Shown here one piece after another: positions 7,977 to 15,782 of a stretch of 32,817 nt of DNA (the stretch's first letter is position 1; each line of letters opens with the position of its first letter). Position numbers and translations under genes: made by a program. Origin of the DNA: Dolichospermum sp. LEGE 00240 (GTDB taxonomy: Bacteria > Cyanobacteriota > Cyanobacteriia > Cyanobacteriales > Nostocaceae); assembly GCF_015207875.1 (NCBI RefSeq), contig NZ_JADEVZ010000059.1, forward strand, positions 1-32,817, given 5' to 3'. The notes below the pieces were generated by a model. It was given only the letters and a program-made list of their open reading frames with translations, searched no databases and was not told the DNA's origin.

Positions 7977-8330
7977 ATGCAGAGAGCGTATATATTTCCA
8001 TGTCCTAATTGCGGTAGTGAAGCAAAACGTCAGTTTTTAACTGATGAAAAACTAGCTCACGAATATTCTTTGATTCATCAAATTATCCGCACAGAGTGTC
8101 CAGTTTGTGACTACCTGATGGTAATGCGCTCTCTGGATGGAAGTGTCATTGAGGCTTACGCACCCGGAATACCAAGTAATTTTCAACCATTAACTACATC
8201 TAATCTTTCTCCAGAAGTGTCTAAGCAGCAAATATTAGAAATGAGTGAATCTATTTCCATCTGCTCCATATTTAGACATTTACCCAATCAAAGTCCCACA
8301 GACTCATACCCATTACTTTCAGGATTTTAA
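7977..8330 (+). CDS. Small zinc-ribbon protein
   Basis: A 117-aa protein with two CxxC knuckles, C9-PN-C12 and C41-PV-C44, spaced as in a zinc ribbon. The C-terminal half (from ~62) is Ser/Pro-rich and probably disordered. A strong ribosome site (GAGGAGG) precedes the ATG, and the stop lies two bases before the next start, so it is co-translated with the CBS gene. I do not recognise a named family. Its position between thioredoxin and CBS-CP12 suggests a redox- or zinc-linked adaptor, but that is only inference. Confidence 0.75.
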   Translation: MQRAYIFPCPNCGSEAKRQFLTDEKLAHEYSLIHQIIRTECPVCDYLMVMRSLDGSVIEAYAPGIPSNFQPLTTSNLSPEVSKQQILEMSESISICSIFRHLPNQSPTDSYPLLSGF

Positions 8331-8332
8331 CC

Positions 8333-8788
8333 ATGATCAAAACTGAAGACATAATGACCACAGAAGTTGTCACAATTCGTGGTTCAGCAACCGTAGCCGA
8401 AGCCGTAGCACTGATGAAAGAACGCCATTTGCGATCTTTAATTGTCGAACCTCGCACAGAAAATGACCCCTACGGTATGATCACTGAAACTGATATTGTT
8501 TATAAAGTTGGTGCTTATGGTAAAGACTCCAAACAAGTGCGAGTTTATGAAATTATGACCAAGCCTTGTATTGTCGTCAATCCTGAACTTGGTGTGGAGT
8601 ATGTAGCCCGCTTATTTGCCAATACAGGCATCCGTCGCGCCCCTGTAATTAAAGATAAGTTATTAGGAATCATCTCAATTACCGATATCCTCAGAAAAAG
8701 TGACTTTGTGGAAAACCCAAAAAGCTATTTTGAGATGTATTGTCAAGAATTTCCCGATGCCTTAGAAGCCAGAATTTACGAAGATTGA
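8333..8788 (+). CDS. CBS pair fused to the C-terminal half of CP12
   Basis: Residues 1-125 are a two-CBS Bateman module (AEDIMTTEV-like start; GMITETDIVYKVGAYGKDSK; IMTKPCIVVNPELGVEYVAR; IRRAPVIKDKLLGIISITDI). Such modules bind AMP/ATP. The last 24 residues, SYFEMYCQEFPDALEARIYE-D, match the C-terminal hairpin of CP12, the segment that inserts into GAPDH. The first Cys of the C-x8-C pair is kept (C137) but the second is Ala146, so the redox disulfide cannot form. The N-terminal CP12 half is missing. The neighbour at 8948 is a close paralogue with the opposite half. The family call is strong; loss of redox switching is inferred. Confidence 0.87.
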   Translation: MIKTEDIMTTEVVTIRGSATVAEAVALMKERHLRSLIVEPRTENDPYGMITETDIVYKVGAYGKDSKQVRVYEIMTKPCIVVNPELGVEYVARLFANTGIRRAPVIKDKLLGIISITDILRKSDFVENPKSYFEMYCQEFPDALEARIYED

Positions 8789-8947
8789 ATCCAAGAATTC
8801 ATGGTTTTTTGCTCAGTCAAGCATACTCATTTATATAAGAGTAATGAGCAATCTGGAGAAGGCTGAAGCGGGCTTTTTGCAAATTCACTACAATTCACAA
8901 GTTACCCACAAATTTCAATCCAACTATTAACAGGAATTTATAAACCG

Positions 8948-9505
8948 ATGATGAAAGCTGAAGACATAATGACCACAGAAGTGATTACAATTCGTGGTTC
9001 AGCAACCGTAGCCGAAGCTGTGGATTTGATGAAATATAAAGGTTTGCGTTCTTTAATTGTGGAACCTCGTACAGAAAATGACCCCTATGGCATGGTCAGT
9101 GAAACTGATATTGTCTATAAAGTTGCTGCTTACGGTAAAGACTCCAAACAAGTGCGAGTTTATGAAATTATGACTAAGCCTTGTATTGTCGTCAATCCTG
9201 AGCTTGGTGTGGAGTATGTAGCTCGCTTGTTTGCCAATACAGGCATCCGTCGCGCTCCCGTAATTAAAGGTAAGCTATTAGGAATCATCTCAATTACCGA
9301 TCTCCTTAGAAAAAGTGATTTGTTTGAAAATCCAAAACGCATCTTTATTGAAGACGAAATAGAAGTTGCACGGGAAGAAGCGAGAACAATTTGTGCAACT
9401 AAGGGCGATTCTTCTCGTGAATGTGCAGCAGCTTGGGATATTGTGGAAGAACTGCTGGCAGTAGCATCTGACCAACGATTAGTGAAGGAGAATGTTGTCG
9501 AATAA
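8948..9505 (+). CDS. CBS pair fused to the N-terminal half of CP12
   Basis: The CBS module (1-125) is nearly identical to that of the preceding gene, so the two arose by tandem duplication. After residue ~133 it reads EVAREEARTICATKGDSSRE-CAAAWDIVEELLAVASDQR, the N-terminal half of CP12 with its Cys pair (C149, C159) and the AWDxVEEL helix that helps bind phosphoribulokinase. It stops at LVKENVVE, where full CP12 would continue to the YC..NP..EC hairpin. CP12 assembles GAPDH and PRK into an inactive complex in the dark under thioredoxin control. CBS-CP12 fusions are known in cyanobacteria; the split of halves between adjacent genes is what stands out. An intergenic stretch of 159 nt precedes it, so it may have its own promoter. 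Confidence 0.9.
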   Translation: MMKAEDIMTTEVITIRGSATVAEAVDLMKYKGLRSLIVEPRTENDPYGMVSETDIVYKVAAYGKDSKQVRVYEIMTKPCIVVNPELGVEYVARLFANTGIRRAPVIKGKLLGIISITDLLRKSDLFENPKRIFIEDEIEVAREEARTICATKGDSSRECAAAWDIVEELLAVASDQRLVKENVVE

Positions 9506-9628
9506 ATACTATTTGTCTTGCCTGATTTGCCAAAGTTCTCATAGGGGTAAAGGTTTTTTCTTGCCTTTGTCCCTTTAAATAACACCTATAATTTTTTGTG
9601 GAGTTCTCTTATTGCTTCTGGTCGCCAG

Positions 9629-9868
9629 GTAACCGTTCACAGGGGGTGAGAATTTATTAAAAAACCTGAAAGCTTTGTCTGTTGGGTTTTTCAGGCAACT
9701 TGACATATTAACGAATGGTTCTTAAATTGGCTGGAAAACGATTTGCAAACCGATATAGAAATTTTGCGAATTTCAAATGACCTAAAAAAATCAAATCTAT
9801 AACGTTTTTCATGCTGTTTTCGTGGAATCTCATATAGAGCGTTTTTTGTACCCCCCGTGAACGGTTAC
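9629..9868. mobile_element. 240-bp MITE with long inverted ends
   Basis: Left end GTAACCGTTCACAGGGGGT; the right end read inward is GTAACCGTTCACGGGGGGT, 18 of 19 matching. The interior is AT-rich, contains a hairpin around AAAAACC...GGGTTTTT, and has no ORF of note. No clear target duplication. Its right end overlaps and truncates the small gene at 9830-10015. The transposase family that mobilises it is not identified. Confidence 0.8.
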
Positions 9869-10015
9869 GGAATTAGATTCTTGATCTTCTATAAATGGAT
9901 TATCTGAAAGTATTCCTGCTATTAAAATACCATCGTCGCTATCTATTGCTATTCTTACACCTGTAACTAAATATACTTTATCTTTTGTTTGTTCACTCAT
10001 AACTTGCTTTTTCAC
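9830..10015 (-). pseudogene. Small protein truncated by a MITE
   Basis: A 61-codon frame with an alternative and more likely start at 10000 (MSEQTKDKVYLVTGVRIAID). Residues up to ~48 look like genuine, acidic protein (SDDGILIAGILSDNPFIEDQ). The last ~15 codons are the terminal repeat of the MITE at 9629-9868, so the natural C-terminus is lost. Not recognised. It sits downstream of the CARF-HEPN gene on the same strand with 141 nt between, possibly a former last gene of the type III operon. Confidence 0.45.
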
Positions 10016-10059
10016 TCAAGGTAGGTTGTTACTGAAAAAAGGGAGAGAAAACATAGCTA

Positions 10060-10075
10060 GTAAAACTAGTTTTAC
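10060..10075. promoter_or_regulatory. Perfect 16-nt palindrome downstream of the type III operon
   Basis: GTAAAACTAGTTTTAC is fully self-complementary. It lies between the end of the CARF-HEPN gene and the truncated small gene, so it could be an operator for the latter or part of a transcript-end structure. There is no adjacent T-run, so I do not call it a terminator. Confidence 0.35.
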
Positions 10076-10156
10076 CAACTCCCTTTATTTTAGGCTAGTT
10101 TTTGCCTTTCGGTTTAACTTGCCTACAAAATACTAAATTGTATAGTCAATATAGTA

Positions 10157-11371
10157 TTATGCCGTAAATTCAGGTAGTAGTTCTGATAATCCTTGAACTA
10201 ATTTATTCTGTGCATATTCTTCTAATGTTGCAGCACTAATATCAGCAGGACGCATTTGAGCATGGGCAATATCATTACGATATTCTGTTAAAGTTGACCA
10301 CAAACCTCCTAGTTTTTCAGCACTGGTAACATATTTAATTATTGGCTGATTAAAATTGGGATTAGCTCCTGTCATTTGTCCTAGTTGTGTTTCTATATCT
10401 TTACGTTTAATTCTATCTCGATAATCATTAATTCCATCAGCTATGCAAATGGCAGAAACTAACCATTCTCTACCTAATAAAATTGCTTGACAACTGAGCT
10501 TTTTCGCAATATACCAACGTAAAAGCAGAAATTGTTTTTGCAATTGTTCTTGAGGACTACTTTGCTCAATATTTATGAGAGCAAATTGACTATAATCATT
10601 TTGAATTTGGGTCAAAAGAAGCTCAAAAGGTTTAGCAAATGCACCTACTTCTTCTTGCAATTCAGAGGTGGGAATATTTTGAAGTTTTGCTGATTCTGTA
10701 ATTAAGTCAATAGGACGAACTAATTCAATAGAACGCGATAACGCTTGAATGCGATCGCCAAAAATTCTGAGTTTAATTGGTCTAATTTCTGATGTTTTTT
10801 GTTTACCACTACGATAAAAATCTTGCTGAATGGTACTCAATAAATTTCCTAATTCTACAGATGAACCTGTACTTAGAAATTTATCAGTAGCAGTTAACCA
10901 ATCTAATAATTTAATTGCGGGAGTTAAATCAAAAATTGGTGGTTGTTCACGGTTAGCTTCAAATGCACCATAATAAACTCCCACAATTTCTACATTTCTG
11001 GCTTTTTGTAAAAAAGCTGCTGCTAATAACACTAAAAGAGGAATTGAGCGAAAAGCATGGGTAATATCAAATAAAACTTTGGCGTTAGGTTCAACAGAAT
11101 TGACAACTGCATCAAATATTTCCCATACTTCAGTTTCTACTTTTCCTGAAGGAATGAGAACATCTGTAGATTCAAAGCGATCGCCTAATGTTTCTTGTAG
11201 TGTATTCCAATGTGCTTCTTTAGCTTCTGTTGTGACTAATACTGTTACTTGATCTGGTTGAAAAAATTCACATAAAGCATGAGCTACATAACGAGTTTCA
11301 ACCTGTTTATCTTGCCAAGTATAGCAAGTTTTTTCGTATCTACCTGTTCCTAATACTGTTAAAAGTTGCAT
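10157..11371 (-). CDS. CARF-HEPN ancillary RNase (Csx1/Csx2, TIGR02221-like)
   Basis: The N-terminal CARF domain (about 1-190) opens with LTVLGTGRYEKTCYTW and continues VLFDITHAFRSIPLLVLLAA (about 98-117) and IVGVYYGAFEANREQPPIFD, hallmarks of the TIGR02221/Csx2-like family. The C-terminal helical domain contains RNDIAH (R365-x4-H370), the HEPN RNase motif. CARF domains bind cyclic oligoadenylate made by Cas10 and switch on the HEPN RNase, which degrades RNA nonspecifically. It is the last effector of the type III operon, 72 nt after the CARF-RelE gene, with its own ribosome site (AGGAG). The ligand is probably cA4, because a Csx3 ring nuclease is encoded in the same operon; that is inference. 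Confidence 0.88.
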   Translation of the reverse strand: MQLLTVLGTGRYEKTCYTWQDKQVETRYVAHALCEFFQPDQVTVLVTTEAKEAHWNTLQETLGDRFESTDVLIPSGKVETEVWEIFDAVVNSVEPNAKVLFDITHAFRSIPLLVLLAAAFLQKARNVEIVGVYYGAFEANREQPPIFDLTPAIKLLDWLTATDKFLSTGSSVELGNLLSTIQQDFYRSGKQKTSEIRPIKLRIFGDRIQALSRSIELVRPIDLITESAKLQNIPTSELQEEVGAFAKPFELLLTQIQNDYSQFALINIEQSSPQEQLQKQFLLLRWYIAKKLSCQAILLGREWLVSAICIADGINDYRDRIKRKDIETQLGQMTGANPNFNQPIIKYVTSAEKLGGLWSTLTEYRNDIAHAQMRPADISAATLEEYAQNKLVQGLSELLPEFTA

Positions 11372-11443
11372 TTTTATCTCCTATGAGGAATGTGTAATTA
11401 AGATGGTTGTGTGATATTTATGGAAATTGGGAAATGTATTGAT

Positions 11444-12577
11444 TTAAAGATGTTCCCCCAATATATCAATCCAATAATTATTACCGTCAAAATGCCCATA
11501 TAATCTTTTCGCATCTCTATCTGACCAAGCATCACATTCATGGGTTGGTTCTGAAGATAATTTACCTTTAAATGGTCTACCTCTCAATGGTTTAAAATCA
11601 AGAGACCTGGGATTATATATTTCTTTATCAGAATCTAAAGATTTTAAGTAATGGGAAAGCTGATCTAATCTTTCATTGATAATGATTAACCGATCTTCAG
11701 ATAAACTATTTGCATCCTGTATAAAGCGTTCAGAATAATTCAATTTTTTGATTAATGGAGGTAATAAACCTTGTTTATAATATTCTTTACAACATTTTTT
11801 CCATAAAAGTTTACCCCATTCTGAGAGTGTAACACGATCATCAATTTGTTCTAGTAACGTCTCAGGAATTTCTTTACATTCTTCTGCATATAATTCTTCT
11901 GATAAAATTGCCATACGACGACAAGCGTGTAAATTTTTACCAATAAATCCCTCTGGATCTAGTTGTAGAGGTAAACGAGGAATCTTTAATAATTGAGAAC
12001 CTGATTCAAATATATAAATACTTTCATCGGCATAAAACATTGCAACAGCTTGAAGAAATCCATTAACACTTTTAAATCCACCTGTTAAGTTAAAAACTAC
12101 TTTCCAGTGAGGTCTGGGATATTGTTTTTCAAGTTCTTCATCACACCATTGAACTATTTCAGATAATGCAATTCTAAATGAGTCAATATCTTTAGTAGAA
12201 AGATTTTTGATATTTTTTGGAGTTGCTTTTAACTCCTGTTTTTGTAACCACTCAGCTACCATGTTAGCTGTGCTATGACCCAAATAAGTATCTGTAGCGA
12301 GTAAAATGTGCTGTTCTCCTTTTGGAGTTCCAGCATAGTAAGTAATTATTCCGTTTAATTCAGCACTTAATTTCCGAGCTTCATTTATTCCAGCATTTTG
12401 TATAAGCTGTCTGCGTTCAGTTATATGCTTATCAATAATATTTTTTTGCTCCTTAGTTAGCTCTTCCTTTTTGCAGTTTGTTGTTTGATTTAGGAGTTTT
12501 CTAAGATTTTCTTCTGTACCATTAGTTAACAAGCTAGTTCCACAAGGGGAAATAATAATTGTAGGTTTTGTATTCAT
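11444..12577 (-). CDS. CARF-RelE ancillary toxin (Cami1-like)
   Basis: The N-terminal CARF domain of the APE2256/Csm6 type shows IIISPCGTSLLTN (7-19) and VVFNLTGGFKSVNGFLQ (160-176), the loops that contact cyclic oligoadenylate. A helical linker (about 210-320) follows. The last ~60 residues have a RelE-like pattern: basic residues R332, R334, K337 and K339, then HECDAWSDRDAKRLYGHFDG and NNYWIDILGEHL, comparable to the YRLRY...VVVIAVGKRE strands of RelE mRNA interferases. CARF-RelE proteins such as Cami1 cleave ribosome-bound mRNA when activated by cyclic oligoadenylate. No HEPN Rx4-6H motif is seen at the C-terminus, arguing against a plain Csm6. The CARF call is solid; the RelE call is by pattern only. 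Confidence 0.78.
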   Translation of the reverse strand: MNTKPTIIISPCGTSLLTNGTEENLRKLLNQTTNCKKEELTKEQKNIIDKHITERRQLIQNAGINEARKLSAELNGIITYYAGTPKGEQHILLATDTYLGHSTANMVAEWLQKQELKATPKNIKNLSTKDIDSFRIALSEIVQWCDEELEKQYPRPHWKVVFNLTGGFKSVNGFLQAVAMFYADESIYIFESGSQLLKIPRLPLQLDPEGFIGKNLHACRRMAILSEELYAEECKEIPETLLEQIDDRVTLSEWGKLLWKKCCKEYYKQGLLPPLIKKLNYSERFIQDANSLSEDRLIIINERLDQLSHYLKSLDSDKEIYNPRSLDFKPLRGRPFKGKLSSEPTHECDAWSDRDAKRLYGHFDGNNYWIDILGEHL

Positions 12578-12603
12578 GATTTTTTGCCCCTTTCCTGAAT
12601 TTA

Positions 12604-13371
12604 CTAATTAGATTCTTTAACTATTGTCTGTCCCATTCCCAATCGTGTCTTAATTCCCGTACCAGTAAACCGCGCATATTGAACTAATAAATTAGCTACA
12701 TTTGCCAATAAAGGATCAGCACGGTTTAAAACTTGTAACTTGACATCACCGACAAATCCATTAATAAAACCCTTATGTAATTGGTAAGTTCGTGTTTGAA
12801 TTTTGTGATGTTTAAGTAATACTGCATTATTCAAATAAGCAATTAATTCATCACCTCCTAAATAAACAGGTGCAAAATTATTCCATCTTTCTAACCAACT
12901 ATGAAACATTAATGTAGGCACAGGTAAACATAATTTTGTTCCACCTTGAGAGAATGCCGTAGGAGTGATAAATTGTAAGTGATAATTTCTAATAGGCTCT
13001 GGTTCATTACCTACTAATGTTGTATATAGTTCTTCATAACTGGTAATTTCATCTTCTCGATTAATAATGTTAAATTTTACTCCTAAAAATTCTAACGAAT
13101 CCCCCAATTTAAGATGAGAAATGGCTTTAGCAGATGTTTCATTTAATCCAGATAGGGATAATTGGTAAAATTCTTCTGGATGGAATGTAATAAAATTTCT
13201 GGATGTTGAATAAAAACCGATTATTCCTGAGTAGGAAACTGAGGAAATTATCTCGTTTCCCATTTCTAAACTTAGCTGGTGATGTAGTTGCTTTACCAAT
13301 TCCAAGTTATAAGAACGAGGTAAGACTGTTAATGTGGATGCGGTTAATGTGAAGGTTGAATTGATTAGCAT
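12604..13371 (-). CDS. cas6: Cas6 pre-crRNA endoribonuclease (type III locus copy)
   Basis: A complete 255-aa Cas6: LPRSYNLELVKQLHHQLSLE near the N-terminus, PTAFSQGG and PVPTLMFHSWLERWNNFAP in the middle, and the C-terminal glycine-rich loop GTGIKTRLGMGQT. It begins three bases after csm5 and is clearly part of the operon. It would process repeats such as those at 23081 and 378. It is only distantly like the Cas6 at 594-1652, so the window carries two independent Cas6 enzymes. No truncation seen. Confidence 0.93.
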   Translation of the reverse strand: MLINSTFTLTASTLTVLPRSYNLELVKQLHHQLSLEMGNEIISSVSYSGIIGFYSTSRNFITFHPEEFYQLSLSGLNETSAKAISHLKLGDSLEFLGVKFNIINREDEITSYEELYTTLVGNEPEPIRNYHLQFITPTAFSQGGTKLCLPVPTLMFHSWLERWNNFAPVYLGGDELIAYLNNAVLLKHHKIQTRTYQLHKGFINGFVGDVKLQVLNRADPLLANVANLLVQYARFTGTGIKTRLGMGQTIVKESN

Positions 13372-13373
13372 AT

Positions 13374-14681
13374 TTATAGTACCTTAAACTTGATCCAACC
13401 CGGTATAAACTTAATCTCTCTGCTAGATATGGTTACAACCCGTCTAGATTTTGGTGCTTCAAAACCAGGTGCATTTCTGGAACTACAATTATCACGAATA
13501 TCTTTTCTAAGTTCTTCATCAAATAATAAATTAACTGTTGTACCATTCATTCCACTTGCCCAACCTATCCTAAGATTGTAAGGGCATTTTTCTGGTTCAT
13601 AAAAATCTCGAATGGTATTGAAATCTAAATTTATGGGTTGACGATTTGTATCCTTAGCATAAGGATTATTTTGAACTGATTGCCAGTAATTATATTCTTC
13701 ATCCCACTGATCTTGAGCAAATTCTTGACAAATTTTTAGTATGTCATCAATATTATTGAAAGGAAAAGGAATATCTATACCTTGTGTATGTTTAAACCAA
13801 GACAACATTTTCTTATCTAGGCTGATGGTGAACTGAGTTTGGACATTTTTCACCATTTCAGCGTAAATAGGTGCTTTATATTTTGCTTTCCAGTCTGAAA
13901 AATGACTAGAAACAATAACTTCAGCTACAATAGGCAAGTTAAAAAAGCGATTTCTTCCTTGTTTATCAGCTATTTTTTTTTCTAAAAGTGGTTGAGTATC
14001 AGTAATATGAATTGCTCTCATAAAATCTGTATTAGCATCGCCAATTTTACCAATAGGATTATCACCATCGCTAAGGATAAAGTCTGAGAATAAACTCTTC
14101 ATGAGTGGTTTTGATAAAGATTTTTTCTCCTTTTCTGAAAACTTAAATCCGGTTTCTAGTCTTTCTCTTAATCCTCTTTCTATTTCACTAACTCTATTTA
14201 TTTCTGCTACTTGGTATTTTTCTTCGTACTTAAGTAGATGATAAGCGATCGCAGTCCTGATTGCGCCTTTAATAGAAGAGCCAGGAATATACAACTGTCC
14301 AAAGCCATTACGAATCATTGGACGAAGTTCAGTTATTTTCTGTTCTGTCCATCTCAAGCTACTGGTATTTTTAGGAAAAATAGCTTCTCCATTCGAGTTT
14401 TTAGCATTTTGCCAGTCATCTCCAAAAGTTACTTCCAGTAGTGAAGATAAGTCTTCCTGTTCTTCAATTCTCCGAATATATTCATTTAATCTTCCTTGCT
14501 CTTTAAACGCTCTAGCAAGTGCTTCTTGATTGGGTAAATAAACTCGCTTACTGTCTGCAACATATTCAAAAGGATTCAGTTTACTTACAGCAGAGCCTAT
14601 ATGTAAAATAGGGCTGGTAATTTGAATCTGTTTGCTTTCATATACTTCTGGTTTATGGAGGATATTCTCATCTGCAAACAT
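13374..14681 (-). CDS. csm5: Csm5, type III-A RAMP capping subunit
   Basis: RAMP protein at the crRNA 3' end of the Csm complex. QITSPILHIGSAVSKLNPFE at the N-terminus and LYIPGSSIKGAIRTAIAYHL (about 130-149) are the conserved Csm5 segments; the C-terminus GMNGTTVNLLFDEEL and RVVTISSREIKFIPGWIKF are also typical. At 435 aa it is within the family range. Its start overlaps the end of csm4 by 14 nt, indicating coupled translation. Confidence 0.92.
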   Translation of the reverse strand: MFADENILHKPEVYESKQIQITSPILHIGSAVSKLNPFEYVADSKRVYLPNQEALARAFKEQGRLNEYIRRIEEQEDLSSLLEVTFGDDWQNAKNSNGEAIFPKNTSSLRWTEQKITELRPMIRNGFGQLYIPGSSIKGAIRTAIAYHLLKYEEKYQVAEINRVSEIERGLRERLETGFKFSEKEKKSLSKPLMKSLFSDFILSDGDNPIGKIGDANTDFMRAIHITDTQPLLEKKIADKQGRNRFFNLPIVAEVIVSSHFSDWKAKYKAPIYAEMVKNVQTQFTISLDKKMLSWFKHTQGIDIPFPFNNIDDILKICQEFAQDQWDEEYNYWQSVQNNPYAKDTNRQPINLDFNTIRDFYEPEKCPYNLRIGWASGMNGTTVNLLFDEELRKDIRDNCSSRNAPGFEAPKSRRVVTISSREIKFIPGWIKFKVL

Positions 14682-15774
14682 TACTATTCTCCTGTATTCT
14701 AATTGGAAGACTTAAACTAATACCACTCCGATAAACTCTGTGACCTATAACTTTATCAAGTTGATCTGTAGATTTACCAGGAGTTACATCAGCTAGTTTT
14801 CCTTGAGGTAGACCTGAAAAAACAGAACCTTCAACAAACATTTGGACTGATTTACGTCGTAATTGTCGTCCAGAAGAAGGAGAAGTAAGCCAACCGCCCC
14901 TTTGTTGTAGTTCATAACTTGCATTTTTCAATAATTCATCAGGTAAAGGATGTCGCCAAAACAAACTAATTAAACTGTGATGATTAGCATCATTAAAGTT
15001 AACAATTTGTTGCCAAAGTGGATCTAATTTATCTGCTTCTACCTTGAATTGACCTGCACCACTAGACCTTTCCCCACCAATACCTTCACCTCCCAGAAAA
15101 TCTAAAACAGCAAAAAAGGTATTTTCTAAATCTGGATTGGAGAAATTAACCAGAAAGTACAAACCTGATAAACTTTCAACATCATCATTTTGTTGATCAT
15201 TGAGTTTCCATTTGTACTGAACAAATCCTGTATGGTATATGTTTGTTGCTCTGGTGATTCGATCAACTGCAATTTTGGGAACTTTACTGATTTCAAATGC
15301 TTTACTGTAATCAAAAGTCCCTGCGTTTGTTAACTCTCCTTTTGCTTTATTTTTGATTTTTGCTTTCAATTCTTCCTTATCTGTAAATCCATTTCCTTGA
15401 TACCAACGTTGCCAAATTTCCAAAGGTAAATACTTTAAAACTTTATAGGCTTTAGTAAAATCTAAGTCATCTCCAATTGGGTAATTAGGAGGAAAATTTA
15501 AAGGACGAGGTAAGTAATAAATCAGTTTTTCTTCTATTTGCTGATAAATAAAAGTAGAACTGAGACGAAATGGTGCTTCTTGTTGAGTGTTAAATTGCTC
15601 TAAAAGGTTTGTAGCAGCATCTCCACCAAAAAGTTTTGCATAAGCACTCACCCAAGCACTAAATAAAGTGTCTGATGGTACTCTTTCAGCAGTATTTTCT
15701 AGTCCAATTCCTAGTTCACCAAAATGGGCAAGAGTACGCCCAAATTTGAGCCTTGCTAACTTCCAAATACTCAT
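14668..15774 (-). CDS. csm4: Csm4, type III-A RAMP 5'-handle subunit
   Basis: Cas5-group RAMP that binds the crRNA 5' tag next to Cas10. WKLARLKFGRTLAHFGELGI and ERVPSDTLFSAWVSAYAKLF mark the N-terminus; GGEGIGGERSSGAGQF (about 230-245) is the diagnostic glycine-rich loop, and VFSGLPQGKLADVTPGKS with GHRVYRSGISLSLPI ends the protein. I use the ATG at 15774 rather than the TTG at 15786, since it leaves a GGGAG ribosome site and an 8-nt gap to csm3; the alternative adds four residues. No broken motif. Confidence 0.92.
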   Translation of the reverse strand: MSIWKLARLKFGRTLAHFGELGIGLENTAERVPSDTLFSAWVSAYAKLFGGDAATNLLEQFNTQQEAPFRLSSTFIYQQIEEKLIYYLPRPLNFPPNYPIGDDLDFTKAYKVLKYLPLEIWQRWYQGNGFTDKEELKAKIKNKAKGELTNAGTFDYSKAFEISKVPKIAVDRITRATNIYHTGFVQYKWKLNDQQNDDVESLSGLYFLVNFSNPDLENTFFAVLDFLGGEGIGGERSSGAGQFKVEADKLDPLWQQIVNFNDANHHSLISLFWRHPLPDELLKNASYELQQRGGWLTSPSSGRQLRRKSVQMFVEGSVFSGLPQGKLADVTPGKSTDQLDKVIGHRVYRSGISLSLPIRIQENSNVCR

Positions 15775-15782
15775 TTTGAGAT

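Noticed and set aside
9160-9585. 141-codon minus-strand frame over the second CBS-CP12 gene
   Set aside because: Antisense shadow of a well-supported gene; no independent coding signal.
11444-12577. Plain Csm6 (CARF-HEPN) call
   Set aside because: The C-terminus lacks an Rx4-6H HEPN motif and shows a RelE-like pattern instead.
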